The notes below the pieces were generated by a model, which saw only the letters and a list, made by a program, of their open reading frames with translations, was not told the origin of the DNA and ran no database searches. Below are positions 18,196 to 26,911 of a stretch of 64,000 nucleotides of DNA, piece by piece. The first letter of the stretch is position 1; each line of letters starts with the position of its first letter. The stretch covers positions 992,001 through 1,056,000 of the forward strand of contig CBDFGG010000004.1 of NCBI GenBank assembly GCA_965247015.1. Reading direction: 5' to 3'. The stretch comes from JAIXWP01 sp965247015. GTDB lineage: Bacteria > Bacteroidota > Bacteroidia > Flavobacteriales_D > Sanyastnellaceae. The position numbers and the translations under genes were made by a program.

Positions 18196-19161
18196 CTAAA
18201 AAATTCCTTCCTTCAGAATATCATGAAGGTGAATGATTCCTTTGTATTTATCATTTTTGGTTACTACCACTTGGGTAATATTAAAACTCTCCATCATGTG
18301 AAAGGCCTCCACAGCCAATGCATTTGCATCTACTGTCTTTGGCGATTTTGCCATGATATCCTTTGCAGTAATTTTCCCAATATTCGTGCTCTTCTCTAGC
18401 ATTCTTCGGATATCACCATCTGTCACAATTCCTTTCAACTGACCTTTTTCCAATACTGCAACAGCCCCTGCTCTTCCTCTTGAAATTGCAATGATGACTT
18501 CTTTGATAGGTGTATCCGCAGAAACTTCTCGTTTCTCGTCTGTATTGAGGATATCCCCCACTTTCGTGTAAAGCTTCTTGCCCAAAGCACCGCCAGGATG
18601 ATACTTCGCGAAGTCTTGCGAACTGAATCCGCGTTGTTCCATAAGCGCTACAGCCACTGCATCACCCATTGCCAATTGAGCGGTAGTGCTTGATGTGGGA
18701 GCTAAGTTATTTGGACACGCTTCTTTTTCGATTGGTGTTTTTAAAATCAAATCACTGTGCTTCGCAAGAAATCCGTTTTGATTGGCTACCATTCCAATGA
18801 GTGTGTTGCCCATACTTTTCACCAACGGAACCAAGACTTTAATTTCCGGTGAATCGCCGCTTTTAGAAATGCAAAGAACGATGTCTGATTTCTGAACATT
18901 CCCTAAATCACCGTGAATAGCGTCAGCAGCATGCATGAAAACAGCGGGCTGACCAGTGCTGTTGTAAGTAGCCACAAGCTTTTGAGCAATGTTGGCACTC
19001 TTCCCAATTCCAGTGACAACCAAACGTCCTTTTGATTTCAAAATCGCTTTAACGACTTTTTCAAAAGATTCGTCGATTTGATTCTCCAATGCAGCGATTG
19101 TTTCCGCTTCTATGCGGATGGTGCGCTTCGCCGCTTCAATTATGTCATTTCTTTTTTTCAC
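18196..19161 (-). CDS. kdsD: KpsF/GutQ-type D-arabinose-5-phosphate isomerase
   Basis: 321 residues: SIS sugar-isomerase domain (about 35-175; GIGKSANIAQKLVATYNSTGQPAVFMHAADA, then SKSGDSPE) and two CBS domains (about 200-321). It interconverts D-ribulose-5-phosphate and D-arabinose-5-phosphate, the first step of KDO synthesis for lipopolysaccharide. The residues typical of the family (Lys near 53, His near 82 and 189) appear to be in place. First gene of a unit with tatC. A near-consensus -7 element (CATCTTTG on the minus strand at 19170-19177) lies upstream. Confidence 0.9.
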   Translation of the reverse strand: MKKRNDIIEAAKRTIRIEAETIAALENQIDESFEKVVKAILKSKGRLVVTGIGKSANIAQKLVATYNSTGQPAVFMHAADAIHGDLGNVQKSDIVLCISKSGDSPEIKVLVPLVKSMGNTLIGMVANQNGFLAKHSDLILKTPIEKEACPNNLAPTSSTTAQLAMGDAVAVALMEQRGFSSQDFAKYHPGGALGKKLYTKVGDILNTDEKREVSADTPIKEVIIAISRGRAGAVAVLEKGQLKGIVTDGDIRRMLEKSTNIGKITAKDIMAKSPKTVDANALAVEAFHMMESFNITQVVVTKNDKYKGIIHLHDILKEGIF

Positions 19162-19241
19162 CTTGGGCGCAAAGATGCGACAAACATGCTTATTCGCATA
19201 TATTCTTGTAAAAAGGAATAAAATATACCTTGTAAAAAAGT

Positions 19242-19272
19242 TTGTAACCTCGTTTCTTCGTGGTTATATTCG
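19242..19272 (+). promoter_or_regulatory. Possible promoter of recQ
   Basis: TTG at 19242-19244, 20 bp, then TATATTCG (one mismatch to TAnnTTTG), in the divergent region between kdsD and recQ. It would give a 5' leader of about 120 nt. Confidence 0.35.
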
Positions 19273-19401
19273 CGTCCCTTTAGAAAAAAGCAACGTGCTC
19301 TATCCAAAAGGGAAGTCCTTCAGATGAAATCATTCTAAACGTTTAAGGTATCGACAAGAAATTTACCTATATTTAAAAACGTTACAGTAAAGTAATTCGC
19401 A

Positions 19402-21600
19402 ATGAATACAGTAGTTGACCTTTCACCGAGAGAGGCATTAAAGAATTTTTTTGGTTTCGACCAATTCAAAGGCCTCCAAGAAAGTGTAATTAATTCCATC
19501 CTAGATGGCAAGGATACGTTTGTTATCATGCCCACTGGAGGTGGTAAATCGTTATGCTATCAGCTCCCAGCATTGATGCTTGATGGTACTGCGATTGTTG
19601 TATCTCCTCTCATCGCACTCATGAAAAACCAAGTTGACGCCATGCGCGGCTTCTCGGATGAGGATGGTGTAGCCCACGTAATCAACTCTTCTCTCAACAA
19701 GACGGAAATTGCTCAGGTAAAATCGGATATACTTTCAGGAAAAACCAAGCTGCTTTACGTGGCTCCGGAATCTCTTAACAAAGATGAGAATGTTGAATTC
19801 TTGAGAAACGTTAAGATATCTTTCGTTGCCATCGATGAAGCTCACTGTATTTCTGAATGGGGTCATGACTTCAGACCAGAATATCGCAGATTAAAGCCCA
19901 TCATTCATCAAATCGCTGATGTGCCAATCATGGCGCTCACGGCTACAGCTACACCAAAGGTGCAGCAAGACATTCAAAAGAACTTGGGAATGATGGATGC
20001 GCGCTTATTCAAAGCGTCGTTCAATAGAGCAAACCTCTACTATGAAATTCGCCCAAAACACAACGTTGGAAAGGGAATCATTCAATATATCAAAGCTAAT
20101 TCTGGAAAGAGCGGTATCATCTATTGCTTGTCACGTAAAAAGACAGAAGAGTTGGCTGAATTGCTTCAAGTAAACGGCATCAAAGCGCTTCCATACCACG
20201 CTGGTATGGACAGTCATCAAAGAAGCAGCGTTCAAGATAAATTCTTGATGCAAGATGTGGATGTGATTGTTGCGACCATCGCTTTCGGTATGGGTATCGA
20301 TAAACCAGACGTTCGATTTGTAATTCACCATGATATTCCGAAATCACTTGAAAGCTATTACCAAGAAACAGGAAGAGCAGGAAGAGATGGCGGAGAAGGC
20401 GTTTGCGTAGCATTCTACAGTCCAAAGGATATTGAGAAATTAGAAAAGTTCCTTCAAGGAAAACCAGTAGCTGAACAAGAAATCGGAATGCAACTTCTTC
20501 AAGAAGTAATTGCTTATGCCGAAACTTCTATGAGCCGCAGAAAATATCTCCTTCACTATTTTGGTGAAGAGTGGGATGAGGTAAATGGCGAAGGCGCTGG
20601 AATGGACGATAACTCTAGAAATCCAAAAGAGAAATTTGAAGGTAAAGAATATGTGAAGTTGATCCTTGACACTATCGTTTCATTCAAAGAAATGCACAAA
20701 GGCAAATTCATTTGTAATGTGCTTTGCGGAGTGAAAAACTCTGAAGTGACTACCTACAAAGGTCATTTGAATGAAAACTTTGGAGAAGGAAAGGAACACG
20801 ATGAAAAATTCTGGAATGCGATCATTCGTCAGATGCTTGTCCGTGGTCTTTTGAGAAAAGAAATTGAGACATACGGAACATTGAAGCTGACCGAAGAAGG
20901 AAAAGCTTTTATGAAGAAACCAGAATCTTTCATTCTTGTCAAAGAAGAAGAAATTGGAGAAACAGATGAGGACGGTGAATTGCTTATCCCTAAACAAGGT
21001 GGAGGCGCGGCTGACGAGCAACTGTTTAACCTTCTCAAAGAATTAAGAGCGAAGACTTCTAAGGAAAAGAAAATTCCACCATACGTTATCTTCCAAGACC
21101 CAGCTCTGGAAGAAATGGCAACCCAGTATCCTATTACACTTGATGAATTAAGCAACATCGGTGGCGTAGGTAAAGGAAAGTCCATGAAGTTTGGCCAACC
21201 GTTTATCGCGTTGATTCAACGTTATGTGGAGGACAACAACATCGAGCGTCCGATCGATTTTGTGGTAAAAAGCGCTGTGAATAAGAGCGGCCACAAAGTA
21301 CAGATCATCCAAAACATCGACAAGCGTATTCCTCTTCCTGATATCGCAAAAGGTCTAGGCAAAGGCATGTCGGAATTGCTAGATGAATTAGAAGCGATTG
21401 TTTCTTCAGGAACCAAAATCAATATTCAATACTTCATTAATGAAGAAATTGATGAGGATTCACAGCAAGATATCATGGATTACTTCATGGATAGTGAAAC
21501 CGACAGCATCGAAGAAGCGATGACTTACTTCGATGGTGATTTTGAAGAAGAACCATTGCGATTAATGCGCATCAAGTTTATGAGCGAAGTCGGAAACTAA
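19402..21600 (+). CDS. recQ: ATP-dependent DNA helicase RecQ
   Basis: 732-residue superfamily 2 3'-5' helicase in recombination and fork repair. Motif I is PTGGGKSLCYQLPAL (about 47), DEAH box IDEAHCISEWGHDFRPEY (about 140) with the RecQ aromatic loop, motif III ALTATATPKVQ, motif VI QETGRAGRDG (about 325). A RecQ-C-terminal/winged-helix region follows (about 410-520), with the zinc-binding Cys set only partly visible, then an HRDC-like domain (about 545-625). A C-terminal extension rich in acidic residues (EEIDEDSQQDIMDYFMD) is longer than E. coli RecQ (about 610 residues). Confidence 0.95.
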   Translation: MNTVVDLSPREALKNFFGFDQFKGLQESVINSILDGKDTFVIMPTGGGKSLCYQLPALMLDGTAIVVSPLIALMKNQVDAMRGFSDEDGVAHVINSSLNKTEIAQVKSDILSGKTKLLYVAPESLNKDENVEFLRNVKISFVAIDEAHCISEWGHDFRPEYRRLKPIIHQIADVPIMALTATATPKVQQDIQKNLGMMDARLFKASFNRANLYYEIRPKHNVGKGIIQYIKANSGKSGIIYCLSRKKTEELAELLQVNGIKALPYHAGMDSHQRSSVQDKFLMQDVDVIVATIAFGMGIDKPDVRFVIHHDIPKSLESYYQETGRAGRDGGEGVCVAFYSPKDIEKLEKFLQGKPVAEQEIGMQLLQEVIAYAETSMSRRKYLLHYFGEEWDEVNGEGAGMDDNSRNPKEKFEGKEYVKLILDTIVSFKEMHKGKFICNVLCGVKNSEVTTYKGHLNENFGEGKEHDEKFWNAIIRQMLVRGLLRKEIETYGTLKLTEEGKAFMKKPESFILVKEEEIGETDEDGELLIPKQGGGAADEQLFNLLKELRAKTSKEKKIPPYVIFQDPALEEMATQYPITLDELSNIGGVGKGKSMKFGQPFIALIQRYVEDNNIERPIDFVVKSAVNKSGHKVQIIQNIDKRIPLPDIAKGLGKGMSELLDELEAIVSSGTKINIQYFINEEIDEDSQQDIMDYFMDSETDSIEEAMTYFDGDFEEEPLRLMRIKFMSEVGN

Positions 21601-21622
21601 TTTTAGTTTTTGTAAAAAATAC

Positions 21623-21663
21623 AAAAAGGCCCAACGTTTAGCTGCTATTCGTTGGGCCTTTTG
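21623..21663. terminator. Bidirectional terminator between recQ and a small gene
   Basis: Stem AAAAGGCCCAACG / CGTTGGGCCTTTT with a 13-base loop, T-rich on both strands. It serves recQ on the plus strand and the 80-codon gene on the minus strand. Confidence 0.88.
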
Positions 21664-21696
21664 TTTAACTACCACTTTACCAAAAAAAACACCTGT

Positions 21697-21939
21697 TTAC
21701 AAAACCTCAACATTGGATGAAATCGAAATTGGACCTTCTATGCTGTCGAGGTGCTTTTTTAAAGCTGTCAACTCTTGTTGGAGCTGTTTGATGCGCGATT
21801 CGCGCATCTTTATGTCTTCTTCATTCATTGTTCCTGTAATCTTTTCCTCATGATATTGAATCTTGAGGCCAATCATTTTCTGGATCAAATCCCACGCTTC
21901 ATTTTTTTGAAACGTTCCTTTTATCAATTGTAAATCCAT
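21697..21939 (-). CDS. Small coiled-coil protein of unknown function
   Basis: 80 residues, charged, no signal peptide or membrane segment. The central part (about 35-65, REKITGT..., IKMRESRIKQLQQELTALKKHLD) has a heptad pattern consistent with a coiled coil. It starts 11 bp after the icd stop on the same strand and ends at a terminator, so it is probably the last gene of an icd operon. Not recognised as any named family. The operon position and terminator support it being a real gene. Confidence 0.55.
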   Translation of the reverse strand: MDLQLIKGTFQKNEAWDLIQKMIGLKIQYHEEKITGTMNEEDIKMRESRIKQLQQELTALKKHLDSIEGPISISSNVEVL

Positions 21940-21950
21940 GCGACTTGTTT

Positions 21951-23384
21951 TTATTGACCTTGTCCAAGGGAGAAAGCAGAGATTCCATTGAATGCATAGA
22001 GATTTTCTGTTTTGATCACCTCTAGATTACTTTCACTCGCAGTTTGGAGCAGTTGAATTATTTTCTTTTGAGAAATTGTTTGATCCGTTGCCTTAAAGCG
22101 ACATCTCCAATGATCGGTGCAATATGTTTCTTTGAATCCATCCGGCCATACTTTGATTCCTCGATTGGTAATCATTGTCAATTTCACTTCACCATCACTC
22201 CACTTCGATACATGCTCGGCCAATGCATTCGGGTCAGTTCCTGTCCAGTGTACGAACAAATCAACTCCTTGCAACTCCTTCGGAGCTGGGCTCTTTCTCA
22301 CATACTTCGGTAAATTCAATTTTGAATTAGCCGCGTATTTCACGGGTTTCAATTGTTGCGGCGCTTGGCCCAATCGATCGATGACCGCCTTTGCAAATTC
22401 ATCAGTACCTAACTTGACCTTGCTTACTCCTTCCTTGAAAATATCGTAGGTATGATAGCCCTCTTCGATGGTTCTGAGCCACGCATTCTGGATTTTTTCA
22501 GCCACATCATTTTGACCTATGTGATTTAGCATCATGATAGCTCCTTGTAATAATCCGCTAGGATTTGCGAGATTTTGACCTGCTCTTCTTGGAGCACTTC
22601 CATGAATTGCTTCAAACATTGCACATTCCTCCCCGATGTTCGCAGAGCCCGCCAAGCCTACTGATCCTGCGATTTGTGCTGCAACGTCTGATAGAATATC
22701 ACCATACAAATTAGGCATTACAATCACATCAAAAGCTTCGGGAGTATCGGCCAATTTCGCAGCTCCGATATCTACGATCCAATGCTCGTTTTCTATATCC
22801 GGGTACTCCGCTGCTATCTCGTCGAACACCTTATGAAACAAACCATCGGTTTGTTTCATGATATTATCTTTTGTAAAACATGTTACTTTTTTACGATTGT
22901 ACAAACGTGCATATTCGAATGCATAACGTACAATTTTTTCACAGCCAGGACGGCTGATCAACTTTAAACACTGCACTACCTCATCGGTTTGCTGGTGCTC
23001 AATTCCAGCATATAAATCCTCTTCGTTTTCTCTTACGATTACAACATCCATCAAAGGGTGTTTCGTGCTTACAAATGGCGATAGACTAAAGCAAGGACGC
23101 ACGTTTGAATAAAGGCCCAAGAATTTTCGTGTGGTAACGTTTAGACTCTTGTATCCACCGCCTTGTGGTGTTGTGATCGGAGCTTTGAGAAACACTTTAT
23201 TTCTTCTAATCACATCCCAAGACTCATCGCTGATGCCCGAAGTATTTCCGGACAAATAGACCTTCTCTCCCACTTCGATTTCATCGATCTCAATTTGTGC
23301 ATTCGCTGCTTTTAGAATCGCAAGCGTTGCGTCCATAATTTCTGGACCAATACCATCCCCTTTCGCAATCGTTATTCGTGTCAT
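21951..23384 (-). CDS. icd: NADP-dependent isocitrate dehydrogenase (long form with C-terminal domain)
   Basis: TCA-cycle enzyme converting isocitrate to 2-oxoglutarate. 477 residues: an IDH/IMDH catalytic core (about 1-335) plus an extra C-terminal domain (about 345-477), as in the Thermus-type enzyme. Core motifs are GDGIGPEIM, the substrate-binding region VRENEEDLYAGIEHQ, KDNIMKQTDGLF with the catalytic Lys, and MPNLYGDILSDVAAQIAGSVGLAGSANIG. GSAPRRAGQNLANP is the cofactor-binding part. A 12-bp perfect inverted repeat (22833-22859) lies within the coding sequence. Cofactor choice is inferred from family, not proven. Confidence 0.9.
   Translation of the reverse strand: MTRITIAKGDGIGPEIMDATLAILKAANAQIEIDEIEVGEKVYLSGNTSGISDESWDVIRRNKVFLKAPITTPQGGGYKSLNVTTRKFLGLYSNVRPCFSLSPFVSTKHPLMDVVIVRENEEDLYAGIEHQQTDEVVQCLKLISRPGCEKIVRYAFEYARLYNRKKVTCFTKDNIMKQTDGLFHKVFDEIAAEYPDIENEHWIVDIGAAKLADTPEAFDVIVMPNLYGDILSDVAAQIAGSVGLAGSANIGEECAMFEAIHGSAPRRAGQNLANPSGLLQGAIMMLNHIGQNDVAEKIQNAWLRTIEEGYHTYDIFKEGVSKVKLGTDEFAKAVIDRLGQAPQQLKPVKYAANSKLNLPKYVRKSPAPKELQGVDLFVHWTGTDPNALAEHVSKWSDGEVKLTMITNRGIKVWPDGFKETYCTDHWRCRFKATDQTISQKKIIQLLQTASESNLEVIKTENLYAFNGISAFSLGQGQ
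22833..22859. repeat. Intragenic inverted repeat in icd
   Basis: ATGAAACAAACC, ATC, GGTTTGTTTCAT: perfect 12-bp arms with a 3-base loop. It encodes the conserved MKQTDGLFH segment, so protein constraint may account for it. Confidence 0.5.
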
Positions 23385-23473
23385 TGATTAAATCTTTGAC
23401 GCAAATCAACGACGACAACTTCATGAATTTTTATTTATGTTTTTTATACAAAATATAAATAAACACTTATGTA

Positions 23474-24586
23474 TTAAAAATAGCGTTGCGAAAATTCTTT
23501 TACGTTCAAAGCCACAACATCTTGCAACGAGCCTGTGGCGCTGAAGACAGCCCTTTGGCGATCAGAGCTTACGCCTTTTGTCATCATATTTTCTAATGTA
23601 ACAAACTCATTCCGATATCCCAGCGCATCACATAAATCATCGGTTTCGCTTAACCAATTTTGCAATTGTGTTTTAAGAGAAACTACTTCATGTGTCCCGT
23701 GCTCAATCACCTCTGCATCGAGGCCAAATCGGATGGCACGCCATTTATTCTCGCGTAGTATCCATCTCACGGGAGCGTCGCTTCCGACTGCTCCTTTGCT
23801 GCGATCGAAGTGCAAAGCCATCACATGAATTAGTGCAGTAATGGCCTTCAGTTCTTTCATTGTTGCGGGTACATCACAAATTCTAATTTCCATGGTGCCA
23901 TAGCCCGGACTTGGTCGGATATCCCACCAAATATCCTTCATGCTTTCAATGGATTTTGTCTTTAATAAAAGCCCATACATGTCCTCGAATTCCTTCCAAT
24001 CCTTTGCCAGGAAGGGCATTCCACTGGTGGGATGGGATTCGTACATCGTTGGACGAATTGCTGCAAGTCCTGTATCCACTTTATTCCAATAGCACGAACT
24101 GGCGCTGAGTGCAATAAGAAGTGGTAATTGTGTGAGAAAAAAATTGGTGAACTGAATACACTCGTCCCCACTGCGCATCGCTACGTGAACGTGCAGTCCA
24201 TACACCGCCATTCTTCGAATGAGCATTTGATTTCTATCTAGTAATTCTTGATAGCGTTCGGATGGAACGATGCGTCGATCGTTATAATCAGCAAGTGGAT
24301 GTGTACCTGTGGAAGCGAACACCACCTCATTTTGTTTTCCCCAAGCTTCGATTTTTTGGATCAATGATTCAATATCTGCTTCAACATCATGTGCGTTTTT
24401 GCACACGTCTGTAACAAGTTCGACGGTACTTTGAAACATTTCTTTGATGATGCGAGGGTGTTGAACTTGCGATAGCAACTCCATGGATCGAGGAGTCAGC
24501 TCCAACGATTTTGCATCAAGCAATTGCACTTCTACCTCTACGCCTAGCGTAAAGGGAGTGCTATTTTCCTTGAAAAATAGCGACAT
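23474..24586 (-). CDS. GCS2-family carboxylate-amine ligase (YbdK-like)
   Basis: 370 residues, the glutamate-cysteine ligase type 2 fold. Family hallmarks: FTLGVEVEVQLLD at the N-terminus, ELVTDVCKNAHDVEADIE, HVHVAMRSGDECIQFTNF, and the late segment WDIRPSPGYGTMEIRICDVPATMKE. Proteins of this type ligate a carboxylate to an amine with ATP and have weak or unknown physiological substrates; gamma-glutamylcysteine formation is possible but not shown. It lies 19 bp downstream of the M20 peptidase gene and is probably co-transcribed with it. Confidence 0.82.
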   Translation of the reverse strand: MSLFFKENSTPFTLGVEVEVQLLDAKSLELTPRSMELLSQVQHPRIIKEMFQSTVELVTDVCKNAHDVEADIESLIQKIEAWGKQNEVVFASTGTHPLADYNDRRIVPSERYQELLDRNQMLIRRMAVYGLHVHVAMRSGDECIQFTNFFLTQLPLLIALSASSCYWNKVDTGLAAIRPTMYESHPTSGMPFLAKDWKEFEDMYGLLLKTKSIESMKDIWWDIRPSPGYGTMEIRICDVPATMKELKAITALIHVMALHFDRSKGAVGSDAPVRWILRENKWRAIRFGLDAEVIEHGTHEVVSLKTQLQNWLSETDDLCDALGYRNEFVTLENMMTKGVSSDRQRAVFSATGSLQDVVALNVKEFSQRYF

Positions 24587-24605
24587 AATTTCTTCTAATT
24601 AAAGT

Positions 24606-25781
24606 TTATTCGGCAATGGCCATGTAGGCCATCAATCCCATTCCCAATTCAATTGCTTTTTCATCAATATTGAATTGAGGATGGTGAACAGAAAAACGAT
24701 TGTCGCCGTTTTCTGACGCCGTTCCCAGACGATAAAAACAACCGGGAACTACTTGAGAGAAATATGCAAAATCTTCAGCCGTGGCTCTTCTTTCTAGAGT
24801 GACAACATTATCTTTTCCTAAATAATCTTCAGCAATTTTCCTTGAAACTGCTGTGACTTCTGGATCATTGTAGACCACAGGATATCCGCGCTCCACGCGG
24901 AACTCCACCGTTCCTCCCATCCCTTCTACTAATCCTTTTGCAAGAGCAATCATTCTTTGGTGAGCATCCTTGCGCCAATTTTCATCGAAAGTTCGAAACG
25001 TTCCTTCCATCGTTACTTCTGAAGGAATAACATTCGTAGCACCGTTGGCATTCACCTTTCCGATTGTCAATACCGATGGGGTGATCGGGTTGGACCATCT
25101 TGACACCACTTGTTGCAATGCGATGATCAGGTGCGATGCGATGAGTACTGGATCCACTGTGTGGTCGGGCTTTGCGCCATGACCACCTTTACCTTTTACC
25201 GTAATATATAATTCATCAGAACTTGCCATGTATGCACCCGGTGTGATTCCCACCTTACCAACCGGTAATTCTGGAAACACATGCTGGGCAAGCATTTTCT
25301 GAGGCTTTTCTTTTGAAAACAAACCTTCTTTTAGCATGATGGAAGCGCCACCTGGAAGTTTTTCTTCTGCTGGCTGAAACACCAATGTGAGTGTTCCATT
25401 CCACTGGTCTTTTAATTCATTGAGAATTTTAGCTGCTCCTAAAAGGCAAGTAGTATGCACATCATGTCCACATGCGTGCATGATTCCCTTCTTTTTACTT
25501 TGATACTCTACTCCGGTTTTTTCCTCAATCGGGAGAGCATCCATATCTCCTCTAAGAGCTACTGCTCTTGAAGTTGGATTTTTTCCTGAAATAATAGCTA
25601 CAACGCCCTCTCCACCTACTTGAGCGGTGTAAGGGATTCCCCAAGAATCCAACTTTTTTCTTACATAAGCTGCAGTTTCTACTTCCTGAAAAGATAACTC
25701 AGGATGTGCGTGTATGTGCCTTCTAATCTCAATAAATTCTTGAGAATAATGCTTTGCAAGTTGTTGAATCTGTTCTTTCAT
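24606..25781 (-). CDS. M20D family amidohydrolase (N-acyl-amino acid hydrolase-like)
   Basis: 391-residue metallopeptidase-type enzyme. The metal site is visible: HACGHDVHTTCLLGAA (Cys/His ligands near 102-107), the acidic pair in QPAEEKLPGG, and HHPQFNIDE near the C-terminus. The lid/dimerisation domain (about 185-295; KGKGGHGAKPDHTVDPV) interrupts the catalytic domain, as in hippurate hydrolase or IAA-amino acid hydrolase homologues. No signal peptide, so cytosolic. It has an exact -7 element at 25804-25811 and is followed by the GCS2-family ligase; together they might process acylated or gamma-linked amino acids, which is inference. Confidence 0.85.
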   Translation of the reverse strand: MKEQIQQLAKHYSQEFIEIRRHIHAHPELSFQEVETAAYVRKKLDSWGIPYTAQVGGEGVVAIISGKNPTSRAVALRGDMDALPIEEKTGVEYQSKKKGIMHACGHDVHTTCLLGAAKILNELKDQWNGTLTLVFQPAEEKLPGGASIMLKEGLFSKEKPQKMLAQHVFPELPVGKVGITPGAYMASSDELYITVKGKGGHGAKPDHTVDPVLIASHLIIALQQVVSRWSNPITPSVLTIGKVNANGATNVIPSEVTMEGTFRTFDENWRKDAHQRMIALAKGLVEGMGGTVEFRVERGYPVVYNDPEVTAVSRKIAEDYLGKDNVVTLERRATAEDFAYFSQVVPGCFYRLGTASENGDNRFSVHHPQFNIDEKAIELGMGLMAYMAIAE

Positions 25782-25803
25782 AAACCTCCGCTACGGTGAA
25801 TTA

Positions 25804-25811
25804 CAAAGATA
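25804..25811 (-). promoter_or_regulatory. -7 promoter element of M20/GCS2 unit
   Basis: CAAAGATA (minus-strand TATCTTTG) is an exact TAnnTTTG match 23 bp upstream of the M20 start codon. Confidence 0.5.
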
Positions 25812-25823
25812 GGCTTTTGAAAT

Positions 25824-26204
25824 TTAAGGGCAGTTGCACGAATTGGGCTGACCTAATTTTTTCACCTCTATTAACGTAATCAATGTGTCTTCTACAGCGA
25901 TTCGATACGACATCTCTTGAAATTCCAATTCGTAAACAGGAGGTTTTGCATGTGTGTCACTCATCGAAAAATTGACTTCACCATTGAATCGCGCTTGGTC
26001 AAAATCTGCGATTGATTTATTCAAGCAAGTCATCGTGCACTTACCAGAATCAGTATTCACCCACGTCGATTGTCTGATACGCTTCATCAGCTGCTTTCCG
26101 GGCGTCCAGCCCAACCAGTCATAATTGGGGAAAAGTATAAAAACCAAAAGACAGCCGATGCCTACTCCTAGGCCATATCTGAGTAATCGCTGTTTGAAAT
26201 TCAT
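25824..26204 (-). CDS. Small membrane-anchored protein, DUF4258-like
   Basis: 126 residues. One N-terminal TM helix (about 9-25, RYGLGVGIGCLLVFILFP) and a periplasmic domain with KCTMTCLNKSIADFDQARF and a C-terminal NSCNCP. Four Cys suggest disulfides or metal binding. The KxTxxCxxxSxxD pattern resembles the DUF4258 family found in Bacteroidota; I am moderately sure of that. Function unknown. It is divergent from the ABC transporter unit; a near-consensus -7 element (minus-strand GATATTTG, 26224-26231) is upstream. Confidence 0.6.
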   Translation of the reverse strand: MNFKQRLLRYGLGVGIGCLLVFILFPNYDWLGWTPGKQLMKRIRQSTWVNTDSGKCTMTCLNKSIADFDQARFNGEVNFSMSDTHAKPPVYELEFQEMSYRIAVEDTLITLIEVKKLGQPNSCNCP

Positions 26205-26256
26205 TTTTAACTGTATTTAAGTACAAATATCGTTACTACTGCTTGAAAGGTGGGAG

Positions 26257-26264
26257 TATATTTG
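26257..26264 (+). promoter_or_regulatory. -7 promoter element of the ABC transporter unit
   Basis: TATATTTG is an exact TAnnTTTG match. It lies inside the longest open frame (a TTG at 26243), which argues that translation starts at the ATG at 26285. Confidence 0.5.
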
Positions 26265-26284
26265 CGGTAACAGTTGCAAAACAT

Positions 26285-26911
26285 ATGCTTTTAGCGAAAA
26301 ATATATCTTTCCAATACCCGTCGGGTCCATCCTTTCAATTCCCTACCATAACATGTGGGAAGAATGAAAAGTTGTTGATCCTTGGAGAAAGTGGAAAAGG
26401 AAAAACAACTCTGCTTCATTTGCTCGCAGGATTGTTACAACCCACCTCAGGCGAAATCAGCATTAACGAGCAAAACACTAGTATTATGTCTGGTGCAGCG
26501 CTCGATAAATTTCGAGGAAAAAATATCGGAATCATTTTCCAAACCGCTCATTTCGTAGAGTCCCTGAATATTGAAGACAACTTGATCATGCCTCAATATT
26601 TGACGGGGCTCAAGCAAGATCGCGCTAAAGCGAAGGAGCTTCTAACACGACTCAACATCGCAGATAAAGCAAAGAAACGACCTTCTCAACTCAGCGTGGG
26701 AGAAGCGCAACGCGCAGCGATCGCAAGAGCAGTAATCAATAACCCCCCAGTAATTCTCGCTGACGAACCGACTAGTGCTTTAGATGATAAAAACGCTGCT
26801 GAAGTGATTCGTTTGCTTGAAGAACAAGCAAACGCTACTGGTGCGGCACTTATCATTGTGACACATGACCAACGTTTAAAAGATCACTTTGCAAATCAGA
26901 TTACGCTATGA
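26285..26911 (+). CDS. ABC transporter ATP-binding protein (LolD/MacB type)
   Basis: 208 residues from the ATG at 26285. Walker A is LGESGKGKTTLLHLLAG, the Q-loop is in IGIIFQTAHFV, the signature is LSVGEAQRAAIARA, and Walker B is PVILADEPTSALD, with the H-loop in IIVTHDQ. It belongs to the type VII (MacB/LolD/FtsE) group that works with FtsX-like permeases and powers periplasmic machinery or export, not classical import. Its stop overlaps the start of the permease (ATGA). First gene of a three-gene unit with the His-rich permease and a DUF3299-like protein. Confidence 0.88.
   Translation: MLLAKNISFQYPSGPSFQFPTITCGKNEKLLILGESGKGKTTLLHLLAGLLQPTSGEISINEQNTSIMSGAALDKFRGKNIGIIFQTAHFVESLNIEDNLIMPQYLTGLKQDRAKAKELLTRLNIADKAKKRPSQLSVGEAQRAAIARAVINNPPVILADEPTSALDDKNAAEVIRLLEEQANATGAALIIVTHDQRLKDHFANQITL

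Noticed and set aside
22833..22859. Regulatory operator inside icd
   Set aside because: The inverted repeat encodes the conserved MKQTDGLFH motif, so protein constraint is a sufficient explanation. Listed only as a repeat.
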